Made by a program: the position numbers and the translations under genes
Assembly (NCBI GenBank): GCA_008501635.1
Contig: QQUJ01000010.1
Span: 372,001-436,000, forward strand
DNA: 64,000 nucleotides
Direction of reading: 5' to 3'
DNA from: Pseudomonadota bacterium
GTDB taxonomy: Bacteria > Pseudomonadota > Gammaproteobacteria > QQUJ01
The notes under the pieces: generated by a model
Told to the model about the DNA's origin: nothing
What the model saw: only the letters and a program-made list of their open reading frames with translations
Database searches by the model: none
Shown: positions 38,004 to 48,053 of the stretch, piece after piece
Layout: every line of letters starts with the position of its first letter
How positions within the stretch are numbered: the stretch's first letter is position 1

Positions 38004-38230
38004 TTAAGTCTTTATCAGCTTCGGCAGCTGTCTCAATTCTGCAACCTTCCTACGCAACGTGCTGAGCTTTAGCTGGTATGTTGCCAACGTCCCAGTGCAC
38101 CGCTCCCTCGATCCCGCCCGGCTGCTGCACCTTGTGATGACACATCTTCTGCAGGGTGTTGACGATGAAGGGCGAGAAAAAATCGAGGCATAGCGGGAAC
38201 AACTCCCATCACCGGACGGACGATACCCGT
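38004..38230 (-). pseudogene. Decayed fragment of a BacNaV sodium channel 3' end
   Basis: Across changing minus-strand frames it encodes GIVRPVM, then FFSPFIVNTLQKMCHHKVQQ and GIEGAVHWDVG, then LSTLRRKVAELRQLPKLIK. These match in order GIVRPVMESFPYAW, IIVNTMQEMHHREVQQ, AIEEAVHTDTG and ISALRMEVAGLRQLLEQEK of the intact channel at 38901-39728. The stretch for the last part of the S6 helix is deleted, and there are at least two frameshifts. It is a remnant of a tandem copy, separated from the intact gene by the hypothetical gene at 38356. Confidence 0.75.
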
Positions 38231-38355
38231 CCAAAGCCTCTATATCGTCCGCCAACATTCTGATTGCGTTTGATTTATTTAAGGGCAAGAAAAGTGTGGC
38301 TATATTTTATCGACCCGCTAAACTTGTACAAACCAACAGATAAGCAGATTGATAC

Positions 38356-38739
38356 ATGGCTGCGCATCAGTTTCAGGTTGTATTTCTGGGGGTCGTGGAG
38401 GAGGGGCTGGCCGTGGAGAACGTCCGCGAGGCCATGGCCAAAGAGTTCCGTCTCCAGCCCAAGTTCGTCGAGCATCTGTTTTCGGGTCGACCCGTGGTCG
38501 TCAAGCGCGGCGTCGATGCCGAGACCGCGATGCGCTATAAGTACCTGATTGACACCATGGGGGGTAATTCGCGCATCGAGCCCATGCCGATCCAGCCAAC
38601 TCGACCAGGTATGGCCGGATTCGTGGAGCGCCGCTCCGCTTTTCGCCGGCAATTGAGCGATCGACGGTGCGCGGTAAGGACGGTGGGATTCACGGATGAC
38701 AGGCGTCAGGGTTGCGGTCGCCGGTCAACAGATTACTGA
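38356..38739 (+). CDS. Small hypothetical protein with LFSGRPVVVKRG domain
   Basis: A 127-aa protein starting MAAHQFQVVFLGVVEEGLAV. Residues 1-75 resemble a small alpha-beta module (KFVEHLFSGRPVVVKRGVDAE, then a glycine-containing end IDTMGGNSRIEP) that I recall as a stand-alone or N-terminal domain of many gammaproteobacterial membrane and signalling proteins. The tail is rich in RR pairs (RRSAFRRQLSDRR, DDRRQGCGRR), a common disordered pattern. The function is unknown. It lies between the sodium channel fragment and the intact channel on the opposite strand. Confidence 0.6.
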   Translation: MAAHQFQVVFLGVVEEGLAVENVREAMAKEFRLQPKFVEHLFSGRPVVVKRGVDAETAMRYKYLIDTMGGNSRIEPMPIQPTRPGMAGFVERRSAFRRQLSDRRCAVRTVGFTDDRRQGCGRRSTDY

Positions 38740-38900
38740 CAACGACACATAGATCCGCGATAGGACACTGTACTAGGAGTGCTCCATGCTGCTGATACGA
38801 GCAGGCTCCGTAGCATTTCTGTGTCTCGATCACTTGCTCCGCGTAGTACTTCGCGTCTTGGCGGGAGAACGCCGTATTCCGATCTCTCCGACTACCTCGC

Positions 38901-39728
38901 CTAACTCTTTTCCTGCTCCAGCAGTTGCCGCAGGCCGGCGACCTCCATACGCAAAGCGCTGATCTCGGCCAGCACAGTGCCGGTGTCCGTATGCACTGCC
39001 TCCTCGATCGCCTCCTGCTCCTGCTGCACCTCGCGATGATGCATCTCCTGCATGGTATTGACGATGATGGCGATGAACAGATTGAGCATGGTGAAGGTGG
39101 CGAGCAGGATGAAGGGAACAAAGAAGATCCAGGCGTAGGGGAAGGACTCCATCACCGGGCGCACGATGCCCATCGACCAGCTCTCCAGCGTCATGATCTG
39201 AAACAGGGTGTACATGGACTCGCCGATGGAGCCGAACCACTGCGGGAAGGCGCCGCCGAACAGCCCCGTGGCCATCACTGCGGCGACGTAGAACAGGATC
39301 AGCATCAGTCCGGCGATCGAGGCGATGCCGGGGACGGCGTGCAGCAACGACTCCACCACCAGCCGCATGCGCGGCACCAGCGAAATCAGACGCAAGACGC
39401 GCAAAACGCGCAGGGTACGCAATACCGCCAACGGGCCGGAGGCTGGCACCAACGCGATGCCCACCACGATGAAATCGAAGACGTTCCAGGGTTCCAGGAA
39501 AAAGCGCAGGCGCCGGGCGAGCAGCTTGATTGTGATCTCCACCACGAAGACCGTAAGAATCGCCTTGTCGAGCAGGTGCAACAGGTCGCCGAACCTCGCC
39601 ATCATGTAAGCGGAGGTCTCCATACCCAGGGTGATGGCGTTGATGACGATCAATACCAGTATGGCGTGTTGGATGCGGCTCGATTCCACCCAGGCGCAGA
39701 GGCGTTGCAGTGAAAGGCGTTGGTTCAC
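38901..39728 (-). CDS. Voltage-gated sodium channel, BacNaV family
   Basis: A six-helix tetrameric ion channel, 275 aa if started at the GTG at 39728. S4 has regularly spaced arginines (AVLRTLRVLRVLRLISL). The pore filter is TLESWSMG at residues 180-187, the sodium-selective LESWS signature of NavAb, NavMs and NaChBac. S6 ends at NLFIAIIVNTMQE and is followed by a C-terminal coiled coil (SALRMEVAGLRQLLEQE). Longer starts at 39812 and 39887 exist, but they cover a promoter-like TATACT. It suggests a sodium-rich (marine or alkaline) habitat. Confidence 0.9.
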   Translation of the reverse strand: MNQRLSLQRLCAWVESSRIQHAILVLIVINAITLGMETSAYMMARFGDLLHLLDKAILTVFVVEITIKLLARRLRFFLEPWNVFDFIVVGIALVPASGPLAVLRTLRVLRVLRLISLVPRMRLVVESLLHAVPGIASIAGLMLILFYVAAVMATGLFGGAFPQWFGSIGESMYTLFQIMTLESWSMGIVRPVMESFPYAWIFFVPFILLATFTMLNLFIAIIVNTMQEMHHREVQQEQEAIEEAVHTDTGTVLAEISALRMEVAGLRQLLEQEKS

Positions 39729-39846
39729 GCGGTCTATCCGTCGATTAGAGGTCGTGTTCGGGCGGTGGGTGGTTGGCCAGCCCTTCGCGGGCGCTAGTAT
39801 AGCAACGCTCATCGGGTAACAGAGAGGAACGGCGAGCAGTGTGCGC

Positions 39847-41007
39847 CTATGGCACCGGGCGCAGGAGTGTGAGCGCGGTTTGTGCAACGAACAGCGCGGC
39901 GACGGCTGCGATCAGGGGAGCCCCGACGGTGTAGCCCGCCAGATGCAGGCCGGCACCGGTCCAGAACAGCGTGAGCCGGTAAGCCGCACCCCAGCCGATG
40001 CGTCGCTGCCAGAGTTGACGCTGGCGATCATCGCGCTCCGGGCGCAGCCACACCGGCAGCAGCTGCGTTAACGCCCCGGTAATCAGGGGCAGCAGAAACA
40101 GGCCCAGCATGGCTATCAGCAAGGATCGTCCGGTCCCCGGCATGACGCCGTGCCAGATGGTGAGCGCCAGCGTCGCCGTCAGACCCAACAGGGCGCCGGT
40201 GAGTGTGACGCCAGCCCCGTGCCAGCTGAGCAGGTGGCCAAGCCGCGATCTGAGGCTCAGGATCAACCGCAGCACCGGGATCAGCCAGAGGACGATGCCA
40301 AGCAGCCCCAGCGGCCCCCAGGCGATCGCGCCCAGGGCGGCGATCAACGTACCACCTATCACCCATTTAATATCCCTCTGTAGGCGCGCAGGGCTGGCCG
40401 GGTCGGTGTAACCTGCCACTGTGGGGAGCAGCACCTGTAAAGTGCCCACCGCGGTGATCCCGACAAAGCCCAGCAGATTGAGGTGCAGGTGAAGTTGGCG
40501 CAGACTGGTCCAGTGACGGGGGAAAATCGCGGATAAGAGTAGAGCGGCGAGCGCCAGCACCAGGCATGCAAGCGCTGCCTGATACCAGCGCAGGCAGGGA
40601 TGGGGAGCACCGATGCAGTCGCGTGCACGACGCTGCGCGATCAGCAGCAGATCGATGCCCGCCGCCATACCCAGGGCCGCCGCCGGATAGATCAGCGGGA
40701 ACCAGAACTGCTGTCCGCTGATCGCAAGCAGGCCGGCAGCGAGCCCCAGCAATGCCGGCCGCTGATCACCCGCACGGGGGGCGGTGCGGGTCAGTACCGG
40801 AATGAAGTGAGCCATCGCTCCGAGGATCAGCGGCAGCACGCCGAGTCCGAGGAAAAGATGGAGGCTCGCTGCGGGAAGGAGGATGCCGAAGCTTTTGAGT
40901 ACCAGGGCGGTGCAGGCCAGGAACAGCGTGAACAGGCCCAGAGCCGGTAGTACCCCCTTGCCCGCAATGCGTAAATTACGATTCTGAATCAAAGGTTTAA
41001 TGTCCAT
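39847..41007 (-). CDS. Polytopic membrane protein, NnrS/oxidase-subunit-like, divergent from norC
   Basis: A 386-aa protein with about 12 membrane helices, from the ATG at 41007. Conserved His residues lie in helices (LGAMAHFIPVL, LRQLHLHLNLLGFVG, TIWHGVMPG), with LLPTVAGYTDPA reminiscent of haem-copper oxidase-like or NnrS-like membrane proteins found near nor genes. It is transcribed away from norC and shares the intergenic FNR-type box at 41039. A role in NO response or haem handling is plausible but not shown. A second protein of NnrS type lies at 48054. Confidence 0.7.
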   Translation of the reverse strand: MDIKPLIQNRNLRIAGKGVLPALGLFTLFLACTALVLKSFGILLPAASLHLFLGLGVLPLILGAMAHFIPVLTRTAPRAGDQRPALLGLAAGLLAISGQQFWFPLIYPAAALGMAAGIDLLLIAQRRARDCIGAPHPCLRWYQAALACLVLALAALLLSAIFPRHWTSLRQLHLHLNLLGFVGITAVGTLQVLLPTVAGYTDPASPARLQRDIKWVIGGTLIAALGAIAWGPLGLLGIVLWLIPVLRLILSLRSRLGHLLSWHGAGVTLTGALLGLTATLALTIWHGVMPGTGRSLLIAMLGLFLLPLITGALTQLLPVWLRPERDDRQRQLWQRRIGWGAAYRLTLFWTGAGLHLAGYTVGAPLIAAVAALFVAQTALTLLRPVP

Positions 41008-41038
41008 GTGGATGCATCGAGTACCGGCTCTCGCAGCA

Positions 41039-41052
41039 TTGACCCATATCAA
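41039..41052. promoter_or_regulatory. FNR/DNR-type box upstream of norC
   Basis: TTGACCCATATCAA matches TTGAT-N4-ATCAA with one mismatch. It is followed by GG, as are the boxes at 58103 and 62798. The centre is about 76 nt before the norC start, which allows a class II promoter with a short leader. It also lies 32 nt from the divergent gene's start. It is probably bound by an FNR, ANR or NO-responsive DNR/NnrR protein. Confidence 0.75.
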
Positions 41053-41121
41053 GGATAACCGAGTGCTAACGCCTGACCATTCTTATCCATTATCAACTAT
41101 GCAACCAAAGAGGAACGAGCG

Positions 41122-41550
41122 ATGAGTGGTGGAGGATTCACCAAGGAGATGGCTCGCAACATTTTTTACGGCAGTGCGGCCTTCTTCTTTCTGTTGTTTG
41201 TCTCTCTGACTTTCGATACAGCGCGTTCACTACCGGAGCGCGACCATCGCGAAAACATTACCCCGGCGGTAGTGCTGGGTAAGAAGATCTGGGAGGACAA
41301 CAACTGCATCGGTTGTCACACCCTGCTGGGCGAGGGTGCTTATTACGCACCGGAACTGGGCAATGTGTATGCTCGCCGCGGTCCGGAATTCATCAAGATC
41401 TGGATCAAATCGATGCCAACCAACACACCCGGTCGTCGACAGATGCCGCAGTTCAATCTCAACGATGAGGAGTTGAACGCGCTCGTTGAGTTCCTCAAGT
41501 GGACCGGCGAGATCAATACCGCCAAGTGGCCACCGAACATCGAAGGCTAA
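41122..41550 (+). CDS. norC: Nitric oxide reductase subunit C
   Basis: Membrane-anchored cytochrome c of cNOR that passes electrons to NorB. The protein is 142 aa with one N-terminal helix (NIFYGSAAFFFLLFVSLTF) and a haem c site CIGCH at residues 62-66. A Met ligand candidate lies in RRQMPQFNLN. The ATG has an AGGAACGAG site. It is the first gene of norCBEFQ and sits 70 nt below an FNR-type box. Confidence 0.97.
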   Translation: MSGGGFTKEMARNIFYGSAAFFFLLFVSLTFDTARSLPERDHRENITPAVVLGKKIWEDNNCIGCHTLLGEGAYYAPELGNVYARRGPEFIKIWIKSMPTNTPGRRQMPQFNLNDEELNALVEFLKWTGEINTAKWPPNIEG

Positions 41551-41557
41551 GGGCTAG

Positions 41558-42997
<1,440 letters not shown>

Positions 42998-43132
42998 GGC
43001 CTGACAACCCGGCCCGGTTTCGGTAGCGCATTTCGGGTTCAAGGCTGCGGCCCCACCAGGGGCCGCAGTCACGTCTGACGGCCCACAACCCTACAACAGG
43101 TGGTGAAACTGAGTGACTGGCGCGAGGAGAAG

Positions 43133-43723
43133 ATGGGAGTGATTGCCGCCGAGATGCCGCGTGTTCGGCACGCGGCGCCGCCCGGCGATCTGGCGATCTG
43201 GATTTTCATTCTCGCCGAGCTGCTGGTGTTCGGGATCTTCTTTGTTGCCTACGCGTTTGCGCGTACCCACAACGTCGCACTCTTCGATCTCTATCAGGCA
43301 TCGTTGGATCGCACGTCGGGCTTTATCAATACCCTGGCGCTGATCACCAGCAGCTACTTCGTGGTGCGCGCGGTGCAGGCAGCGCAAACCGGCAAGGCGC
43401 GAACTTGCAGTCACTGGTTGTGGGCCGCGTTCCTGATGGGAGGCCTGTTCGTCGTGATCAAACTGACGGAGTTTGCGCACCATGTGAACGCCGGGGTGAC
43501 ACTGAGCACCAACACCTTCTACATGTTCTATCTGTCGCTCACCTTTTTCCACTTCATGCACGTGCTGATGGGAATGGTGATCGTTGGCTTCATGGCGGTG
43601 AAGGCGCGGGGCGGTCGTTATACAGCAGCCGAGCATCATGGGCTGGAATCGGGCGCATCGTACTGGCATATGGTCGATCTGGTGTGGTTGGTGCTCTTTC
43701 CGCTCGTCTACCTGATGCATTGA
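43133..43723 (+). CDS. norE: NorE, cytochrome c oxidase subunit III-like protein
   Basis: A 196-aa membrane protein of the subunit III fold with about five helices (DLAIWIFILAELLVFGIFF, FINTLALITSSYFVVRA, FYLSLTFFHFMHVLMGM-like, SYWHMVDLVWLVLFPLVYL). NorE proteins support cNOR activity. The ATG at 43133 follows GAGGAG closely and fits the family start; GTG at 43100 and 43103 are alternatives. Confidence 0.92.
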   Translation: MGVIAAEMPRVRHAAPPGDLAIWIFILAELLVFGIFFVAYAFARTHNVALFDLYQASLDRTSGFINTLALITSSYFVVRAVQAAQTGKARTCSHWLWAAFLMGGLFVVIKLTEFAHHVNAGVTLSTNTFYMFYLSLTFFHFMHVLMGMVIVGFMAVKARGGRYTAAEHHGLESGASYWHMVDLVWLVLFPLVYLMH

Positions 43724-43732
43724 GAGATAGGT

Positions 43733-44011
43733 ATGCCTGCACGCTCACACGGGTTGCAACGCCACGCCGCATTGTTCGTTTACATTGCGATGGTGTTGTT
43801 GACGACCGTGACCTTCAGCGCCGATCGCTGGGGACTGTCAGGTATCGAACTGGTGCTGGGCGTGCTCCTGATTGCGCTGTTCAAAGGGCGGTTGGTGGTG
43901 GATTACTTCATGGGCCTGCGCCAGGTGCGTTGGTTCTGGCGCGCTATTCTTTACGGATATCTCGCGGTTCTCGGCGTGCTCATTGCCACGGCATTTATAC
44001 TCACCCAGTGA
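43733..44011 (+). CDS. norF: NorF-like small membrane protein (oxidase subunit IV-like)
   Basis: A 92-aa protein with three predicted helices (LFVYIAMVLLTTVTF, IELVLGVLLIALF, FWRAILYGYLAVLGVLIA). It has the K/R-rich junction FKGRLVVDYFMGLRQV of prokaryotic subunit IV/NorF proteins. It starts 9 nt after norE, as in other nor clusters. Its exact role is unclear. Confidence 0.87.
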   Translation: MPARSHGLQRHAALFVYIAMVLLTTVTFSADRWGLSGIELVLGVLLIALFKGRLVVDYFMGLRQVRWFWRAILYGYLAVLGVLIATAFILTQ

Positions 44012-44039
44012 ACGTACCCATATTTTCATGGAGTCGAAA

Positions 44040-44855
44040 ATGACAGCCGCGAAGTCCGAGATCGCTACCGCGAGTTCTGAACCCCCGTTCTATCTTCCCC
44101 AGCATGGCGAGTTGGAACTGTTCGAGCACGCCTGGCGCAATCAGCTGCCGGTACTGATCAAAGGCCCCACGGGGTGCGGCAAGACGCGTTTCATCACACA
44201 CATGGCGGCCAGATTGGGACGCCCTCTGTTTACGGTCGCCTGCCACGATGATCTGACCGCTGCCGATCTGGTGGGCCGCTACCTGATCGGCGACAACAAG
44301 ACCTACTGGACCGATGGACCGTTGACGCGGGCCGTACGCGAGGGGGGGATCTGTTACCTCGACGAAGTGGTGGAGGCGCGCAAGGACACCACCGTGGTGC
44401 TGCACCCGTTGACCGACGACCGGCGCATCCTGCCGCTGGAGCGTACCGGCGAGGTGCTGCATGCGCCGCCCGAGTTCATGTTGGTGGTCTCCTACAATCC
44501 GGGCTACCAGAATCTGTTGAAGGGGATGAAACCGAGCACCCGTCAGCGCTTTATCTCGATGCGATTTGATTTTCCCGCGCCCGAACTGGAGCAGACCATC
44601 GTCATCCGCGAGTCGGGGATCGACGAGCTGCGGGCACGCAAGCTGGTGGCCCTGGCGGATTCGCTGCGCGCGCTGAAGGACCACGATCTGGAAGAGAGCG
44701 TGAGTACGCGGCTGTTGGTCTATGCGGCCACGCTGATGGTCAGCGGTTACCCGCCGCTGGAGGCCTGTCGCGCCGCGATGATCGAGAGTCTGACCGATGA
44801 CGAAGAGACCGCCGCGGCGCTGCTGGATGTGGCCCATGCCACGTTCGGCTCGTGA
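44040..44855 (+). CDS. norQ: NorQ, AAA+ ATPase for NOR activation
   Basis: MoxR/CbbQ-type AAA+ ATPase, 271 aa. Walker A is GPTGCGKTRF, Walker B is ICYLDEVVEA, and sensor 1 lies near VVSYNPGYQ. Together with the von Willebrand protein NorD it inserts the non-haem iron of NorB. The ATG at 44040 has GGAG 6 nt upstream and is preferred over the ATG at 44028, which has no ribosome site. Confidence 0.96.
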   Translation: MTAAKSEIATASSEPPFYLPQHGELELFEHAWRNQLPVLIKGPTGCGKTRFITHMAARLGRPLFTVACHDDLTAADLVGRYLIGDNKTYWTDGPLTRAVREGGICYLDEVVEARKDTTVVLHPLTDDRRILPLERTGEVLHAPPEFMLVVSYNPGYQNLLKGMKPSTRQRFISMRFDFPAPELEQTIVIRESGIDELRARKLVALADSLRALKDHDLEESVSTRLLVYAATLMVSGYPPLEACRAAMIESLTDDEETAAALLDVAHATFGS

Positions 44856-45033
44856 GGATCGCTGCGATCAGTGGCAGCCGCCACCCGGACAGCGCCCTGC
44901 GGTGGTGCGCTGTTTCGTCATTGTCCACCCACTGTTCGTCCTGCTCGGAATGGTGGGGCTGGCCAGGGCCATGACGGGTCAACACTATCGCTATCCGCTG
45001 TTCGGTGTCGCGCGCGATGAGGTAAAGAGGTAA
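44836..45033 (+). CDS. Small hypothetical membrane protein in the nor operon
   Basis: A 65-aa ORF starting at the ATG at 44836, inside the end of norQ in another frame. It runs to 6 nt before the ferredoxin gene. It has one hydrophobic segment (VVRCFVIVHPLFVLLGMVGLA), then RAMTGQHYRYPLFGVARDEVKR, slightly reminiscent of the end of DUF4870/Tic20-like proteins. It fills what would otherwise be a 180-bp gap in a tight operon. I do not recognise a function. Confidence 0.5.
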   Translation: MPRSAREDRCDQWQPPPGQRPAVVRCFVIVHPLFVLLGMVGLARAMTGQHYRYPLFGVARDEVKR

Positions 45034-45038
45034 CAGCG

Positions 45039-46160
45039 GTGAGTCTGCACAAAGCGCAATCCATTCAACGCAAGCGTCTGTTGGCGCGTGCGGCTTTCTT
45101 TTTGTTGTTCGTGCTGGCGCCGCCGCTCGATATCTTCCGACTCGATCTCGGCCTCGGGCATCTGATTCTTTTCGGCCAGGACTGGACACTGGGGGGAGGC
45201 GCGCTGCTGGCTGGCGAAATCACCGCCTACCAGGCGGCGCTGCGCATCGTGCTGTTCGGGTTCGTGCCCATCGTGTTGCTGGTGGCGGCGGGTTTCGTGA
45301 TCTCCTGGAAATTCGGCCGCATCTATTGCGGGTGGATGTGTCCCCACTTCACGGTCGTTGAGGTGATCAACGGGCTGATGCGCCGCGCCAGCGGCAAGCC
45401 CACACTGTGGGAGAAGGAGCGGCTGCCGGAGCGCCAGCCCGATGGCCGCATCGAGACACCGGATCGACACTACTGGTTGTTGACAGTGCCGGCCATTGCC
45501 GCTTTTGCACTGCTCTGGGCGGTGGTTCTGCTCACCTATCTGCTGCCGCCGCAGGAGATCTACGGCAACCTGCTGTCCGGTACGCTGACACGCAACCAGA
45601 CCATTTTCATCGCTGCCGCGACCACCGCGTTCTTCGTGGAGTTTCTGCTGGCGCGACATCTGTTCTGTCGCTTCGGCTGTGCCGTGGGGTTGTTCCAGAG
45701 TTACGTCTGGATGTTCAACAAGCGGGCGCTGGCGGTCGGTTTCGATCACACCCGCAAGGAGGCCTGCATCGACTGCAACGCGGCGTGCGAAAACGCCTGC
45801 CCGATGCGGCTCAAACCGCGCTCCATCAAGCGCAGGATGTTCTCCTGTACCGAGTGTGGCCGCTGCATCCAGGCCTGCAACGAAGTGCAGGCCGACAACC
45901 CGCAGGGTTCGTTGCTGCAGTGGGTGAGCGGGGTCTGCGCCGGTGATGTCTCCGAGCGCGATTTTGGCCGCAAGTACGTCTGTTACGACGAGCGTTGTTT
46001 TCTGCAGAATCGCCATGCGCCACCGGGTGCGATCATGCCGGTAGCCAATCCCGTCGGAAGCTGCTGCGCCGGCGGCTGCGACGATGCAACGATCGAGCAA
46101 TCGCTCGATCAGGCGGAGGATGAGTGGAAGAGCGGGTCGGCAAACTCTGGCACCGGCTGA
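45039..46160 (+). CDS. CcoG/RdxA-like polyferredoxin membrane protein
   Basis: A 373-aa inner-membrane iron-sulfur protein with a GTG start at 45039. Four to five helices carry FGRIYCGWMCPHFTVVEV and LFCRFGCAVGLFQSYVW (CxxC-type cytosolic loops). They are followed by two 4Fe-4S motifs, CIDCNAACENACP and CTECGRCIQAC, and a Cys-rich end (GSCCAGGC). It resembles CcoG, the copper-reducing factor for cbb3 oxidase, and the NapH/NosR families. It lies between norQ and norD, so it may serve NorB/NorC maturation or electron supply. The norD gene overlaps its end by 37 nt. Confidence 0.85.
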   Translation: MSLHKAQSIQRKRLLARAAFFLLFVLAPPLDIFRLDLGLGHLILFGQDWTLGGGALLAGEITAYQAALRIVLFGFVPIVLLVAAGFVISWKFGRIYCGWMCPHFTVVEVINGLMRRASGKPTLWEKERLPERQPDGRIETPDRHYWLLTVPAIAAFALLWAVVLLTYLLPPQEIYGNLLSGTLTRNQTIFIAAATTAFFVEFLLARHLFCRFGCAVGLFQSYVWMFNKRALAVGFDHTRKEACIDCNAACENACPMRLKPRSIKRRMFSCTECGRCIQACNEVQADNPQGSLLQWVSGVCAGDVSERDFGRKYVCYDERCFLQNRHAPPGAIMPVANPVGSCCAGGCDDATIEQSLDQAEDEWKSGSANSGTG

Positions 46161-47953
46161 TCTCCCGCGCCGCGCGCGCCGGTTATCCCGCGGCGGCCGT
46201 GCACCTCGACGAGGTGCGTATTGCGGCGGGTGTCATGTTCCGTGCGCTGGGGGGTGATGGCGGGCTGGCCGTGGAGGGGGCGACCCCGGAGCGCCACGGC
46301 GCGCGGCGCAATCTGCTGCAATGGTTCGCCGGCACCGGGCAGCGCTCGGAGCGCTGTTCCCGGGATGGCGAGCGTCTGCGTCTGCCGCCACTTATCGATC
46401 ATTTTCCGGAACGTGTGCTGAATCGCGACCTCTATCTATGGCTCGCTGCCCTCGCCGCGCGGGGTGCCGTGAGTGCGGACGGTTGGTTTGTCGCCAACCA
46501 GGCGTTGGCGCGCGGCGTGCTGGAGCACTACCCGGGCATGGCGGGGCGTTACCGTCGACTTCTCGCGGCCCACCTCGAGGAGCGTCCCCACCCGGATCGT
46601 CTGCCGGCGGATGAAGCTGCGCAGGAGCGCGCGATTCGCCAGGCCCTCGATGCACCGGGCAGCGTCGATCATTTGCCACCGGCGCGCCGCCCCCATCTTG
46701 GTGTGCCCTTGTGGCTCTATCCGTCCCCGCATCGCCCGGCGCCGGCCCCCGCAGCGGAGAACGATCAGGAACAACCCGCGGAACAGGGCCAGAGTCGACA
46801 GGCGCGTGGGGTACGGCGCCGCAAGGCGGAACGGGTCGCGATGCCCGATGGCAATGATGGGCTGGTCTTCAACCGCATGGAGACCATCCTCAGCTGGGCG
46901 GAGTACATCCGGGTCAACCGCGCGACCGAAGAGGACGAGGATCCCGATGCCGCGAGTGCGGCACAGGATCTCGATGTCTTGAGCGTGGCACGCGATAACA
47001 AGAGCACCGCGGCGCGGCTGCGCTTCGATCTCGATCTGCCTCCTGCCGAGAGCGACGATACGCCGTTGGGAGATGGCATCCTGCATCCGGAGTGGGATTG
47101 GCGCAAACAGCGCTATCGTCCCGGTTACTGCCGCATTCAGCCGATGATCGCCGTGGATGCGGTAGTGAGCGAATTACCCCTGCATCTGCAAAAATCCGCA
47201 CGGCGGGTGCGCGCCCAGTTCGAATTTCTGCAACCGACTCGTATCTGGCGCAATGCTCAACCCGAGGGCAGCGAACTCGATCTCGGCGCCTGCCTCGATC
47301 ATGCCGCCGACCGCCTGCGCGGCCACCTGGATGCCGAACGCGGACTCTATCGCGATATGCGCAACGACGCGCGCGACATGGCCTGTCTGCTGCTCGCCGA
47401 TCTGTCGCTCTCCACCGATGCGTGGGTGAGCAACGACGCGCGTGTTATCGATGTGATCCGCGACAGCCTGTTTCTGTTTGCCGAGGCGCTGGAGGCGGTG
47501 GGCGATCGGTTCGGTATCTACGGATTTTCTTCACGACGGCGCGACTATGTGCGCTTTCATGTGATCAAGGACTTCAACGAGTGCTACAACGCGCAGGTGC
47601 GGGGGCGGTTGCAGGTGATTCGGCCGGGCTATTACACCCGTATGGGGGCTGCGCTACGCCAGGCCATCACGATACTCACCGAGCAGCGCGCGACACAGCG
47701 CCTGCTGCTGATTCTCACCGACGGCAAACCCAACGATCTTGACCAGTATGAAGGTCGTTACGGTATCGAAGATACGCGCAAGGCCGTGCACGAAGCGCGA
47801 CAGGCGGGATTGCAGCCGTTTTGCGTCACCGTTGACGAGCTGGCGGGTGATTACCTGCCGCATCTGTTTGGTTCGGGTGGGTATGTGGTGATCCGCCGCG
47901 CGGCCGATCTGCCCCGTGAGTTACCGCTGCTCTATGCCCGGTTGACAGGATGA
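46124..47953 (+). CDS. norD: NorD, von Willebrand factor A protein
   Basis: NOR activation protein that works with NorQ, 609 aa. The C-terminal VWA domain has the MIDAS motif DLSLST and LILTDGKPND. Features typical of NorD are EWDWRKQRYRPGYCRI and RGPYYTRMGAALRQA-like segments (RPGYYTRMGAALRQ). GTG at 46124 is the start, with GGAGG upstream. It is out of phase with, and overlaps, the ferredoxin gene by 37 nt. Confidence 0.95.
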   Translation: MEERVGKLWHRLISRAARAGYPAAAVHLDEVRIAAGVMFRALGGDGGLAVEGATPERHGARRNLLQWFAGTGQRSERCSRDGERLRLPPLIDHFPERVLNRDLYLWLAALAARGAVSADGWFVANQALARGVLEHYPGMAGRYRRLLAAHLEERPHPDRLPADEAAQERAIRQALDAPGSVDHLPPARRPHLGVPLWLYPSPHRPAPAPAAENDQEQPAEQGQSRQARGVRRRKAERVAMPDGNDGLVFNRMETILSWAEYIRVNRATEEDEDPDAASAAQDLDVLSVARDNKSTAARLRFDLDLPPAESDDTPLGDGILHPEWDWRKQRYRPGYCRIQPMIAVDAVVSELPLHLQKSARRVRAQFEFLQPTRIWRNAQPEGSELDLGACLDHAADRLRGHLDAERGLYRDMRNDARDMACLLLADLSLSTDAWVSNDARVIDVIRDSLFLFAEALEAVGDRFGIYGFSSRRRDYVRFHVIKDFNECYNAQVRGRLQVIRPGYYTRMGAALRQAITILTEQRATQRLLLILTDGKPNDLDQYEGRYGIEDTRKAVHEARQAGLQPFCVTVDELAGDYLPHLFGSGGYVVIRRAADLPRELPLLYARLTG

Positions 47954-48053
47954 TCGAGTGGCAGAGGGGCGAATTATGGTACGTAAAACGTTATCATTCT
48001 CGCTTGTTGCCGTCGCTACCCTATTTGTCAGATGAGTAAGAGTTAGGAGATTC

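Noticed and set aside
38786-38965. A plus-strand frame starting at ATG 38786 with an AGGAG site
   Set aside because: Its second half is antisense to the end of the sodium channel gene, and the product resembles no family.
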